64,000 nt of DNA from NCBI GenBank assembly GCA_963823675.1, contig CAWGMT010000010.1:248001-312000 (forward strand). The letters are read 5' to 3'. The notes beneath the pieces are model-generated. The model did no database searches and had not been told where the DNA came from. It worked only from the letters and a program-made list of their open reading frames with translations. The stretch's first letter is position 1. Each line of letters begins with the position of its first letter. Source of the stretch: CAWGMT01 sp963823675 (GTDB lineage Bacteria; Planctomycetota; Planctomycetia; Isosphaerales; Isosphaeraceae). Positions 25,788 through 34,804 of this stretch are shown piece by piece. The translations under genes were made by a program, and so were the position numbers.

Positions 25788-26678
25788 TCAGCCAGGCATC
25801 CCGCCCACAGCCTCGGATGCGCAAAGCGGCGAGTTCGAGCCAATCTTGGGAAGCCGGATATTATAGGCGATCCGGCACAATTTCATGACCTGGATCGCCG
25901 AGTAGGTCAGGTCAACCTCCCACCACCGCAGCCCATGCCGCGCCGAAGTCTGGAAAGCGTGGTGATTGTTGTGCCAACCCTCGCCGTAAGTCAAAAGGGC
26001 GACCCACCAGAGGTTGGTCAACTTGTCGCGCGTCAGTTGCGAGCGATAACCCCAGATGTGGCTCGCCGAATTGACCAGCCACGTCGAGTGCAGTACGAAT
26101 ACCGAACGGAAGAAGCCACCCCAAACCAGCCAGCTCATCCCTCCCACCATGTAGAGCGCGCCGAACAACAAGAGCGGGAAGATGAAATGATACTTCTCGA
26201 GCCACCGATGTACGGGGTCTTTGTAAAGGTCGGGGGCCCATTTTTCGTAGTATTCCACGGTGTGCCTGTTGTCGTCGCTGATCATCATCCACCAATACAT
26301 ATGGGCCCAGAAGAACCCCTGGAGCGGCGTGTGCGTATCTTCTTCCTCGTCGGAATGGGCGTGGTGATTGCGATGATCGGAAACCCATCCAATCGCTCCA
26401 CCTTCCGATGCGCAGGCCCCGATCATCGTGAGCGGGTATTCAAGCCATCTGGGACGAAGTGCGAAACTGCGATGGGTGAGGAGGCGGTGATAAGTGAGGC
26501 AAATTCCGATCCCTCCGGTAAGCCAGTGCAAGAAAAGGCAAACGGCCAGCCCTGACCATGAGAAATAGCCTGGGATGAGGGCGAGAAGGGCGCCTAAGTG
26601 CAACGCCCCGATCCATAGCACGGATGCCCAGGAAATCTGAGCCGACCTCGGTTGCGCGGTCGTCGTCGTCATCGTCAT
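25788..26678 (-). CDS. acyl-CoA/acyl-lipid delta-9-type fatty-acid desaturase
   Basis: 296 residues from ATG 26678 (MTMTTTTAQPRSAQISWASV). Introduces a double bond in a saturated acyl chain using a di-iron centre. The three histidine boxes are present: HRLLTH, HRNHH and HNNHH, with four hydrophobic segments between (LHLGALLALIPGYFSWSGLA, WLEYPLTMIGACASEG and others). The spacing is that of the membrane desaturase family (stearoyl-CoA desaturase-like). The open frame continues upstream to 26831 but has no support there. It controls membrane fluidity by inference. Divergent from truD at 26873; the 195-bp gap should hold both promoters. Confidence 0.92.
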   Translation of the reverse strand: MTMTTTTAQPRSAQISWASVLWIGALHLGALLALIPGYFSWSGLAVCLFLHWLTGGIGICLTYHRLLTHRSFALRPRWLEYPLTMIGACASEGGAIGWVSDHRNHHAHSDEEEDTHTPLQGFFWAHMYWWMMISDDNRHTVEYYEKWAPDLYKDPVHRWLEKYHFIFPLLLFGALYMVGGMSWLVWGGFFRSVFVLHSTWLVNSASHIWGYRSQLTRDKLTNLWWVALLTYGEGWHNNHHAFQTSARHGLRWWEVDLTYSAIQVMKLCRIAYNIRLPKIGSNSPLCASEAVGGMPG

Positions 26679-26872
26679 GATCAACCTTTGATGATTATCG
26701 TCGCGAGGAGGGAGATTGCGGGGAGGAATTAGCCAGTACCATCCGGGTATGATTGGACATTGGTTGCTACGGCAATCGCTCAGTCTCCCCATTTTTTTGC
26801 ATACGGATTGTGCAAACAGACAACCGGGCATACACCCGTGACTGCAATAGGATTGATCTTCAGGTCGCCCGA

Positions 26873-28043
26873 ATGAAACTCAAGTTCCGACCGGATGACT
26901 TTTGTGTCGAAGAACTTCCGATCGTCGGCCCGTCCGAAAGCGGACGATACGTTCTCTATCGCCTCGTCAAGAAAAGTATCGGAACAATTGAGGCTGTTCA
27001 AGCAATTTGCCGCCGCTGGAACTTGGCGGGCCGGCGCGTGAGCTACGGAGGCTTGAAAGATCGGCACGCAATCACGGCTCAGTATCTCACGATCGCGGAC
27101 GGCCCGCCGAAGTCGTTGCAGGAACGGAACTTCGAGCTTTGCCCGGTCGGGCGATCGCCAGTTCCCTACGGTCCCAGGAGTTTTCGGGGCAATCGCTTTC
27201 AGATCGTGCTGCGTGACCTCAACAAGCCCGAGCTGGGTCGTGCCGTCGCCGAGATCCAGGCTCTCGCGCGCGATGGCATCCCCAACTATTTCGACGACCA
27301 GCGATTCGGCTCGGTCGGGTATTCGAACCAGTTCATCGCGCACGCCTGGCTGCGTGGCGACTACGAACGAGCACTGGCGCTGGCCTTGGCCGAGCCCAAT
27401 CCGTTCGATCGTGCCGCCGTCAGGGCCCAGAAGGCCGTCATCCGCGGCCTGTGGGGACGTTGGCCCGAAGCCAAGGCTGGGTTGGAACGCTCATCCGCGC
27501 GCAGCATCGTGACGTATCTCGTCGATCACCCGACCGACTTCCGCGGCGCTTTCGCCCGCATCAAGCGCGAGCTGCGCACTCTTTACTTCTCCGCGTTTCA
27601 GAGCCATCTCTGGAACCTGATTCTGGCCCGCCGGATCGAGCATTCGACCGACGCGGCGAAGTGCGTGCCGGTCACGCTCAAGGTGGGTACGTTTCCCTTT
27701 CCCCGTGGGCTCGACCCGGCAGAGGTCAAGGACCTGACGGATAGCCCTCTCGCCTTGCCATGCGCCAGGACGCCGGCTCCGGAGGGAGCGCTGGGCAAGT
27801 CGGCTCGCGAAGTCCTCGATTCTTTCCAGCTCACCTGGCCGGAGTTGAGGGTAAAATATCTCAAGGACGTGTTCTTCTCGAAAGGATTGAGACCCTGTCT
27901 CGGTGTTTCCCCAGCAACTGGAGCATGCCAGCGTCGACGACGAGTTTCATCGGGGGCGGCGGTCGATTCGATTGTCGTTCGAGTTAGCCAAGGGGTCGTA
28001 CGCCACCATCCTGGTCAAGCGGATCACCGACGTCGTAAGTTAA
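26873..28043 (+). CDS. truD: tRNA pseudouridine(13) synthase TruD, frameshift near 27896
   Basis: Starts MKLKFRPDDFCVEELP at 26873. The TruD signature is complete: KKSIGTIEAVQAICRRW, the catalytic aspartate in SYGGLKDRHAITAQYL, NRFQIVLRDL, and the IPNYFDDQRFGSVG motif. The first frame goes wrong after KGLRPC and would run to 28057; from a surplus T near 27896 the next frame gives SVFPQQLEHASVDDEF and ends LVKRITDVVS at 28043, matching the expected C-terminus. Joined length about 389 residues. The RluA-family gene starts 10 bp after the corrected stop codon, so the two pseudouridine synthases probably form an operon. Confidence 0.9.
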
Positions 28044-28053
28044 GCGCATTGCG

Positions 28054-28788
28054 ATGAACCTAGAGCGGCTCTTCGAAGACAACCACTGCCTGGCCGTGAA
28101 CAAACCCGCCGGATTGCTATCCCAGGCCGACGATACGCGTGAACCGAGCCTGGTTGATCTGGTCCGACAAGACCTCAAGAAGCGCTACCGGAAGCCGGGG
28201 AACGTCTACGTGGGGCTGTTGCACCGGCTCGACCGCCCCACGTCGGGGGTCGTGCTCTTGGCCAAGACCAGCAAGGCTGCCGGTCGACTCTCCGCCGAAT
28301 TTCGATCCGGCCGGATTTCGAAGCTGTACTGGGCGATCGTCGAGGGCGTCATGGCCGAGCCCGCCGGCCAGTGGATCGATCGTCTTCAAAAAGACTGCCG
28401 CTTGAATCGAGTGGATGTCGTGGAGGAGGGCGATGAATCAGGAAGGACGGCCCGCGTCGACTTTGAGGTGCTGGAACGCTGGGGCCGGTACACCAAGCTG
28501 GCGCTGCGGCCGGCGACTGGCCGAAGCCATCAGCTCCGCGCCCAGCTCGCTAGCCGCGGCCTGCCGATTCTCGGTGACAGGAAGTATGGTTCCAGAAAGG
28601 CGCTCCTCGCCGAGGACGGCCGGTTCCGGATCGCACTCCACGCGCGTCAACTGACGTTCATGCATCCGACTTTGCGGGAAGCGATTTCGGTCGATGCCCC
28701 GGTGCCGGCAGACTGGCCAGAGCTCTCGCAACCATGGAGGGAACGATGGTACGGCAGCAGAAAGCCAGCGGCAGACTCAAGCCTGTAA
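28054..28788 (+). CDS. RluA-family RNA pseudouridine synthase
   Basis: 244 residues. The catalytic aspartate lies in LLHRLDRPTSGVVLLAKTSKAA; other family motifs are CLAVNKPAGLLSQ, LYWAIVEG, RPATGRSHQLRAQLA and ILGDRKYGS. There is no S4 domain, so it is the short RluA/TruC type, target (rRNA or tRNA) not decidable. Preceded by truD at 10 bp. Its last 130 bases overlap, antisense, the 3' end of the lipoprotein gene 28658-30394. Confidence 0.92.
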   Translation: MNLERLFEDNHCLAVNKPAGLLSQADDTREPSLVDLVRQDLKKRYRKPGNVYVGLLHRLDRPTSGVVLLAKTSKAAGRLSAEFRSGRISKLYWAIVEGVMAEPAGQWIDRLQKDCRLNRVDVVEEGDESGRTARVDFEVLERWGRYTKLALRPATGRSHQLRAQLASRGLPILGDRKYGSRKALLAEDGRFRIALHARQLTFMHPTLREAISVDAPVPADWPELSQPWRERWYGSRKPAADSSL

Positions 28789-30394
28789 CGACCATCGCGG
28801 CGAGCGGCTGCCAGGCGTTGGGGTCGCTGGAAAAAGGTTGCTCGGGCGCGGGAGGTGAATCGATAGGAGTTGACACCTTGGCGTCTGAAGCGGCCTGACC
28901 AGCAGTCGTTCGGGCGACGGAACCGGGGGCGGCTTCCGTTTTGAGGGTTGCGGGCACGGTTGCCGGCGGACTCGCCGTCTTTGGCGTTGGGTTCTGGGCA
29001 TCGACGGCCGCGGTGCCAGGCGTCGCGGACTGACGGGCCTCGAAGGGAGCCGGGGCGGCGCCCTTGGAAGCCGCGGGAGCGGGACGGTTGGCGGCGGGAT
29101 TGCTCGCGGCCTTCGCCGGCGATCCGCTTGCGGTGGCAACGTAATCGGCTGCGGTCAGCCAGTATGTCTGGTCCGAAAGTCCCAGTTCCTGGGCTTCACG
29201 GCGCGCGATCTGTTGATCGACGCGATCGACGACGACTCTGCGGATGTACCAGAGGGCGCCGGCACTCGATCCGTCGGCATCGAAGAAGAACAGTGGCCGC
29301 GAGTCGGCGGCTGCCATTTCGAAATTGAATCGTGCGACGTGGTCGCGATCAATCGTCTTCTTGCCGATCGGCAGCGCGATGTAACGCAAACCCTGGTTGC
29401 TGACTTCGGTGATGAATGTCGGGGGTACTTCGGCTGTTTCTCTCAAATCGAGCAGCGTTCGATAGCCTTTCTCGGCTAGCCACTTGAGCCCGGCCGTGGT
29501 CGGGGCGCTGCCGCCCGCCAGCTTGAGATCGACGGCCACGAACCGAGCCACCCCCGGTCCATCGCCGGCCAATGGCGACGGATCGGGGGGAGGAGTCGAG
29601 GCCGCGCCGACCTCGAGCTCGCTTTCTGAGGGCGAGCGATCGAGGCGGGCGCTGGTCTGGGCGTTGCCGGCCGGTTTGGTTTCCCGTTCGGCCGCCGGCG
29701 GACGAGGCGGCGTCGCCCTACGGGTGACTTCCCCTGGTAAGTCCAGTGGAGGCAGGTGATCGAGGGGATCTTCGGGTTGATCGAGGCTCGAAGCCCGGGC
29801 CGACCGCGAGGTCGGCGCAGGCGTCGAGATGGTCGTCCTCGCCAGGTCGTCGGTCCGATTCCGCGTGACCCGAGCCGCCGGATCCGATCGCCGGGTTTGA
29901 TAGCTGGTCTTTCCGGGCGCCACCGAGCTCTGCGACCCGCCACCGGAGCCAGGCCGGCTTTCAATAGTGGATCTGGGGACGGGCTCGAGGTCCGATCCGG
30001 ACGGCGGAGCGGGCGGAACCGTTGACGGCGGAGTGACCACCGTTCCCCCATACGCGGGCGGGCCAGGCACGACCGCTGCCGGAGCAGCCACCGTTACCGG
30101 TGCCGCCACCACCGGAGCAGGACCAATGACCGCAGTGCCGCAACAGGGGTCGGCCACGGCAACCGGCCGGTTAAAGATCCGGTACGACGTGCGGGCGAAA
30201 AAACCGGTTGGCCCGAAGAGCCCAAGCCCGCTGCCGCAGCCGCAGCCGCCGCAGGGATCCGATCGACAGCCACTCAGTGACAATACGACGCAGGCAATGA
30301 GCGCCATTGCGGGCAAGCGACCAAAGCGGGCGAAACCCGGCCTGGGCTTGCCCCGAATCGCTCTGCCTGCTTGTAAGCAATCCAAACGAATCAT
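28658..30394 (-). CDS. lipoprotein with degenerate dual-specificity-phosphatase-like domain
   Basis: 578 residues from ATG 30394, behind AGGAGAAC (30401-30408). A lipobox LSLSGC follows a hydrophobic segment; then a Cys/Gly-rich patch (CGGCGCGSG), a long Pro/Ala/Thr-rich low-complexity region, and a domain at about residues 295-410 that resembles DUF442/DSP phosphatases (GLKWLAEKGYRTLLDLRET, ALPIGKKTIDRDHVARF). Where these enzymes have HCxxGxxR the sequence is FFFDADGSSAGALW, so the nucleophilic cysteine and the arginine are missing and it is probably inactive. The C-terminal part is low-complexity and ends with one hydrophobic segment near residue 545. Antisense overlap of 131 bp with the RluA-family gene. 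Confidence 0.75.
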   Translation of the reverse strand: MIRLDCLQAGRAIRGKPRPGFARFGRLPAMALIACVVLSLSGCRSDPCGGCGCGSGLGLFGPTGFFARTSYRIFNRPVAVADPCCGTAVIGPAPVVAAPVTVAAPAAVVPGPPAYGGTVVTPPSTVPPAPPSGSDLEPVPRSTIESRPGSGGGSQSSVAPGKTSYQTRRSDPAARVTRNRTDDLARTTISTPAPTSRSARASSLDQPEDPLDHLPPLDLPGEVTRRATPPRPPAAERETKPAGNAQTSARLDRSPSESELEVGAASTPPPDPSPLAGDGPGVARFVAVDLKLAGGSAPTTAGLKWLAEKGYRTLLDLRETAEVPPTFITEVSNQGLRYIALPIGKKTIDRDHVARFNFEMAAADSRPLFFFDADGSSAGALWYIRRVVVDRVDQQIARREAQELGLSDQTYWLTAADYVATASGSPAKAASNPAANRPAPAASKGAAPAPFEARQSATPGTAAVDAQNPTPKTASPPATVPATLKTEAAPGSVARTTAGQAASDAKVSTPIDSPPAPEQPFSSDPNAWQPLAAMVVTGLSLPLAFCCRTIVPSMVARALASLPAPGHRPKSLPAKSDA

Positions 30395-30618
30395 GGTGAG
30401 GTTCTCCTGATGTTGCACATCGCATCGGGACGCTCGCGGTGCGAACTCAGATGAAACTTAGCCGACGGACAGGCCGTTGCCAAAGAAACGGGACGATTTC
30501 TAGAATGGGTTTGTAAGCCTTTGCCGCGCCTTCGTTAAATCACTTAACCCTTGACTTGGCGAAGGGGCTCGCACTGTCCTTCCAACGATCTCGTCCGGCA
30601 CAGTCCCCACAGACCGTT

Positions 30619-31920
30619 ATGTCGTGGATCTGGAAAGCTCTGGCACTGGGCTGCGCCTCTCTGGCCGTTTACGGCTCGAGCATTTACGCTCCGTCGTTCG
30701 AAGACGAATACGCGTATATCACTCAGAGCTACTACGCCGACCATTTTTTCACGGGTGAGCTCGATCATCCGGCCTGGCTCGACTTTTTCGCCTACGACTT
30801 GCAGCCACTGCCGAAATATCTGATCGGGCTTTCGTTGCACTGCGCGAGCCAGGCCATGCCAGGTCCCGAGGACGCGCGGAACTGGTACAAGAAGTATGCC
30901 CACTTCGGCCCGCCTGCAACCTTGACGGCCGCGCGCTGGCCGAGTCTCATTCTCGGCTCCCTCGGTTGCGTGGCGCTTTTCGGCTGCGGCACCCTGGTGA
31001 AAGACAGTCGAGTGGGAGCGATCGCGGCGATCCTCTTCATGGTCAATCCGCTCTACCGTCTCCACGCCCATCGCGCCATGTCCGACGTGCCCTGCGAGGC
31101 GTTCGTCACCATCGCCCTTGGGCTGGCCCTCTTGTCATGGAAGTGGGCTTGGAGCGCCCGCCCGGCGTATGCATGCATCCTGATCTCCAGTCTCTCCGGT
31201 GTTGCCGCCGGCCTGGCGTTGCAATGTAAGTTCAACGCCTTCCTCGCCTTGATGATCGTCGCAGCCTGGACTTTGATCGGCCTGGCCGCGCCGGTGCTTC
31301 GTGCCCGGCGCAAGCTCATCATCGCGTCCGGCTCGATCATGACGCTCGTCACGGCACTGGCCGCTTCGCTGACTTTGAACCCGTACCTGACAGCCCGGCC
31401 GCGCGGTTTCGTCTCGCCCCAGGCGCGGCTTATCCTCAAGGAAAACCCGTGGCAACGCTTCCTGTTCCAGGTTCGCCACCGAGTAGAGCTATCCCATGAT
31501 CAGCAGCGGACATTTCCCGACGACGCCCTGGATACGCTCGCCGAACGATCCGAGGTGGCCGCGGTCCAGGGATTCGGCCGTTTCGGTCCTTTTGGACCGA
31601 CGTCGTCGAACTCACGGGTGCGTTTCGACCTCAGCCAGGATTTCGGCGCAATTCTCTGGTTCCCGCTGGTGCTCTTCGGCCTGGTCGAGTCGATCGGGCT
31701 GGGCAAGAGGCAGTGGCGCGAGGCTGTGCCGCCGACCGGTATCGCGCTTCTGGTCTGGGCGGCCCTGGCCTGGCTAGTCGTTGCCGTTTATCTTCCCATG
31801 GCGTGGGATCGTTACTTACTGCCGATTCAGGCGGTCAACGCCTTGCTGGCCGCGCTGGGCGCGACCGTGATCTGGGATCGTCTGGTTCCGATCGCGGCGC
31901 GTCTCCGCCCGAGGGATTGA
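30619..31920 (+). CDS. GT39/ArnT-like membrane glycosyltransferase
   Basis: 433 residues from ATG 30619 (MSWIWKALALGCASLAVYG); the frame is open 21 codons upstream from a TTG, but those residues are charged and unlike a start. About nine membrane segments. The first large loop contains the paired acidic motif FEDEYAYITQSYYADHFF typical of GT-C enzymes that use polyprenol-phosphate sugars, and NPLYRLHAHRAMSDVPCEAF follows the third segment. The next gene begins 3 bp after the stop codon, implying translational coupling. Probable role is sugar transfer to envelope lipid or protein. Confidence 0.8.
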   Translation: MSWIWKALALGCASLAVYGSSIYAPSFEDEYAYITQSYYADHFFTGELDHPAWLDFFAYDLQPLPKYLIGLSLHCASQAMPGPEDARNWYKKYAHFGPPATLTAARWPSLILGSLGCVALFGCGTLVKDSRVGAIAAILFMVNPLYRLHAHRAMSDVPCEAFVTIALGLALLSWKWAWSARPAYACILISSLSGVAAGLALQCKFNAFLALMIVAAWTLIGLAAPVLRARRKLIIASGSIMTLVTALAASLTLNPYLTARPRGFVSPQARLILKENPWQRFLFQVRHRVELSHDQQRTFPDDALDTLAERSEVAAVQGFGRFGPFGPTSSNSRVRFDLSQDFGAILWFPLVLFGLVESIGLGKRQWREAVPPTGIALLVWAALAWLVVAVYLPMAWDRYLLPIQAVNALLAALGATVIWDRLVPIAARLRPRD

Positions 31921-31923
31921 CCT

Positions 31924-33411
31924 GTGGATGGGTCATTTCGGCGGCCAGCCGTCTGGGTCTTCGGCATCCTGCTGGCAAGCTACGCCTTTTTCTGGCACTC
32001 GCGCGACTGGAACACAGCCAGCCGCCTGATGCTCACTTACGCCCTGGTCGACCGCGGCACGGTCGTGATCACCGGCCTCGACCGACAGACCGAAGACAAA
32101 GCCAAATTCCACGAACAGTATTACTCGGACAAGCTGCCCGGATTCTCCCTGCTGGCGACCTTGCCATACGTCGCCGCGAAGTCGATCCTCCGCCTGCCGC
32201 CCCATCCACTGAATAGATCCGCGCTCAATTACTGGGCAGCCGATTACTGGATCACGCTGGGTACCTCGGGCCTGCTGACGGCTTGCACGTCGGTCTTGCT
32301 CGTGTTCTGGGCGGGCAAGCTGGGTTGCTCGCGCCGGCAGGCTGCCTTGATCGGCCTGGCCTACGGCCTTGCCACGCCGGCCTATGTCTATGCAACCCTC
32401 GCCTACGGGCACCAGGCGTCGGCGTTCGCCCTCTTCGCCTCGTTTTATCTGCTGTCGCGAGCAGGGCGCCGGGCCGAGTCAACCTGGGTATTTGCCGCGG
32501 GTTTCCTGGCGGCCTTTGCGGCCGTCATCGAGCTTCAGGTCGGGCCGGTCGCGGCGATTCTGGGCTTCTACCTCCTGGCCCAGTGCGTACGCGGCCGTCG
32601 CCGACCCGATGCGCTGGCCGTTTTTGTGGTCGGTGCCTTGATTCCCACGCTGATCCTCTTGATCTACAACCAGCTCGCCTTCGGCTCGCCGTGGGACATG
32701 GGCTACTTTCATCATGCGACGCGGAAGTTTGCCCAGGTGCATAACCGGCACAATCCGCTCGGGCTGAGACCGCCGGACTGGACCAAGCTCCCCGCGCTGC
32801 TCTGGGGCCGCTACCGCGGCCTACTTTTCTATGCGCCGATCCTGCTCCTAACGCTGCCGGGCTGGGCGGTGTTGATCGCCCGCAGGGTCTGGGGACTGGC
32901 TTTGGTGTCGCTCTCGGCAGCGGCCGCGATATTCCTCGTGAATCTCTGCTATCCCGAGTGGACGGGAGGCTGGTCTACCGGCCCCCGCCTGCTGGTACCG
33001 CTTCTGCCCTTTGCCGTGCTGCCAGTCGCCGCGATCGTCGCGGGAAACTCGGTCTCCGCGCGGCTGGCGACCGCGATTGCCCTCGGCTTGTTCCTTGCCG
33101 GTGGAACCTTGATGCTCTTGTTCCAGGCGGTCGGAGCCCGGGTGCCGGATGGCTACGGCGACCCGCTGCGTCAAACAGTCTGGCCGATGTGGAGCGGGCA
33201 GAGTCCTTTGCACGGCTGGCAATTCGGTGAGCGTTTCTGCACAAACCTGCTCAGCCTGGTCGCCGAACCCATGATCCTGAAGCTCCCGCCCTCCTGGCAG
33301 TGGTCGCAATTCATTCCCTTCTTGATCATTCAGGCATTGGCGATCGTCATCGCCTGGTGGGACCTCCGGCCGGCCGAAAACGCCCTAACGAGTGCCGGGC
33401 GGCGAAGTTAG
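31924..33411 (+). CDS. polytopic membrane protein, GT-C superfamily-like
   Basis: 495 residues from a GTG at 31924, placed 3 bp after the preceding stop codon; no ATG is in frame nearby. About twelve membrane segments. Recognisable landmarks are TYALVDRGTVVITGLDRQTEDKAKF, the tyrosine-rich LPGFSLLATLPYV, and ILLIYNQLAFGSPWDMGYFH with YPEWTGGWSTGPRLLVPLLP; the latter two resemble motifs in planctomycete and actinobacterial glycosyltransferase-like proteins annotated as unknown. Almost certainly works with the upstream GT39-like protein. The exact reaction is unknown. Confidence 0.75.
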   Translation: MDGSFRRPAVWVFGILLASYAFFWHSRDWNTASRLMLTYALVDRGTVVITGLDRQTEDKAKFHEQYYSDKLPGFSLLATLPYVAAKSILRLPPHPLNRSALNYWAADYWITLGTSGLLTACTSVLLVFWAGKLGCSRRQAALIGLAYGLATPAYVYATLAYGHQASAFALFASFYLLSRAGRRAESTWVFAAGFLAAFAAVIELQVGPVAAILGFYLLAQCVRGRRRPDALAVFVVGALIPTLILLIYNQLAFGSPWDMGYFHHATRKFAQVHNRHNPLGLRPPDWTKLPALLWGRYRGLLFYAPILLLTLPGWAVLIARRVWGLALVSLSAAAAIFLVNLCYPEWTGGWSTGPRLLVPLLPFAVLPVAAIVAGNSVSARLATAIALGLFLAGGTLMLLFQAVGARVPDGYGDPLRQTVWPMWSGQSPLHGWQFGERFCTNLLSLVAEPMILKLPPSWQWSQFIPFLIIQALAIVIAWWDLRPAENALTSAGRRS

Positions 33412-33415
33412 CTCG

Positions 33416-34153
33416 TCAAACCTGGGTATTGATCAAGAGCAAGATGCCGGTCGCCGCTATCAACAGCCCCAGGATCCAGAGGCTCAGTCGAATCGAGTGC
33501 AGCCAGATTCGCGGCCACGATTCGTGACGAGTCGCGGAATAAACCAGGCTGATCGCGATGACCAGCGGCAGGATCAGCCAGTAAATGTTGGCCGAGCTGA
33601 GCATCAGGCCGAGCCCTCCGCTTTCAGCTCGCCCTTCGAAGCGACGCGCCCTGGACCGCGAGCTGTCGCCGACCTCCTCGTCCTCCGACTCGATGAAGGC
33701 CGGCCCCTCGTAGGCGTCGTACATGGCAAGGATGTTGAGCAGGCCGGCGACCGTCGTGTAAATCGTGCCGATCTCGACCAGCTTGCCGAGTCGCGGATGC
33801 AGGCCGTTGAGCACGATCTGGGACGGTTCGGCCATGAATCCCCAGAGAATCGGGTCCTGGCCGTAATGGTTCAAAGTCGCCTGGATCAAGGCGGGCAAGG
33901 CCGGCAGACCCACGAAAAACTGACCGGGGTAATAGAGGCAGAATTTGTCCGAGTTGAACGGGCTCACCCAGCGCCAGTAGACGATCTTGCCCTCACCCAT
34001 CAGCATGCCCATGCAGAACAAACCCAGGATGCAAGAGGCGTACAAGATCGCTTTGCCCTTGCGTCCCTGGTAGAAGTGGCCAAGGCCCGGAACGAGCCAT
34101 GCCAGGAAAGCGGCGACCAGCGGGTTACGCAAACGAATCGTCGTTTCGGTCAT
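33416..34153 (-). CDS. DUF6677-like membrane protein
   Basis: 245 residues from ATG 34153 (MTETTIRLRNPLVAAFLAWL). The N-terminal PGLGHFYQGRKGKAILY is a TM2-like pair of membrane helices; a loop with WVSPFNSDKFCLYYPGQFF, a middle helix (AGLLNILAMYDAYEG) and an acidic/arginine cytoplasmic stretch (SEDEEVGDSSRSRARR) follow, then two C-terminal membrane segments. I recall this arrangement as the planctomycete family DUF6677, function unknown. The stop codon at 33416 is four bases from the end of the plus-strand membrane protein gene. A 45-residue gene precedes it on the same strand. Confidence 0.75.
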   Translation of the reverse strand: MTETTIRLRNPLVAAFLAWLVPGLGHFYQGRKGKAILYASCILGLFCMGMLMGEGKIVYWRWVSPFNSDKFCLYYPGQFFVGLPALPALIQATLNHYGQDPILWGFMAEPSQIVLNGLHPRLGKLVEIGTIYTTVAGLLNILAMYDAYEGPAFIESEDEEVGDSSRSRARRFEGRAESGGLGLMLSSANIYWLILPLVIAISLVYSATRHESWPRIWLHSIRLSLWILGLLIAATGILLLINTQV

Positions 34154-34187
34154 GAGGTCGGCCTTCTTGGGCGGGGTGCCGAAGTCT

Positions 34188-34325
34188 TCAGATTTCCCCG
34201 TCGAGAACACGGCGTCGCATCTCGTCGGAGGAAATACCAACCTCCTGACGGGCACGGGAGCGCGACCGCTCGAAGAGAGCGATGAAATCCGGAGCGATAC
34301 GGTACTCCACCGGCGTCAGACCCAT
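34188..34325 (-). CDS. 45-residue conserved-looking microprotein
   Basis: Reads MGLTPVEYRIAPDFIALFER followed by SRSRARQEVGISSDEMRRR and ends VLDGEI. It is charged, predicted helical and has a codon pattern like the neighbouring genes. It ends 35 bp before the DUF6677-like gene on the same strand, so cotranscription is likely. A GTG four codons upstream is an alternative start. No family name is known to me; the support is composition, context and lack of any competing frame. It is too short for standard gene-length cut-offs. Confidence 0.55.
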   Translation of the reverse strand: MGLTPVEYRIAPDFIALFERSRSRARQEVGISSDEMRRRVLDGEI

Positions 34326-34804
34326 TCGGCCGTTCACCCCGCGCCGCTCGCTCCGTGTTGATCTTATCGCCTGCGGTGCGGATCGTCAAATCTGTACGAC
34401 AGGAGCCCGATGTTCACCGTTGAGCTTTTGCATTAGGCTGCGGGGGTCGTTCGGTGGCCGAGAAGCGCGAAGTGCGGATGCCGGAGTGTAGCAAGGAAAT
34501 CGTGCAGCAGGCTTTGCCCCAGGGCGGAAGATGGCCGAGAAACTCGTTCCCACGCTCCGCGTGGGAATGCCGTCTAGGGCGCTCCGCGTCGTCCGGTCTG
34601 GCAGAGGGCCGCAGAGCGGCTCGGGAGGCATTCCCACGCACAGCGTGGGAACGAGTCACCCGCTTCCCCTGCTACAGTATCGGTTTTTCGAAGTTTTCTT
34701 AAAGAACTCGTCGGTGAAGGGCATTCCGTCGTCATCGAGAATTTCAGAAATCCCTGGAAAGCACCGAATTTGACACCTTCAAAGGTGAGGCTGGAAAGCC
34801 TGAC
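34326..34804. other. repeat-filled intergenic stretch, no gene
   Basis: 479 bp between the microprotein gene and the 3' end of the AAA ATPase gene. It contains the second full 190-bp palindromic element (34492-34682) and a GGCTGGAAAGCCTGACCTAC motif at about 34788-34807 that matches the stem at 5971-6012. Frames inside are translations of the palindromes. Confidence 0.6.
34492..34682 (-). repeat. about 190-bp dispersed palindromic element, copy B (reverse orientation)
   Basis: Read on the minus strand it begins CGATACTGTAGCAGGGGAAG and follows copy A (4272-4462) through GACTCGTTCCCACG, GCCGCTCTGCGGCC, CCGGACGACGC, CGTGGGAACGAG, CCCTGGGGCAAAGCC and GATTTCCTT. The two GTTCCCACG palindromes lie at about 34548-34570 and 34628-34655. 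Copy A and B agree along their full length with scattered substitutions. Confidence 0.85.
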
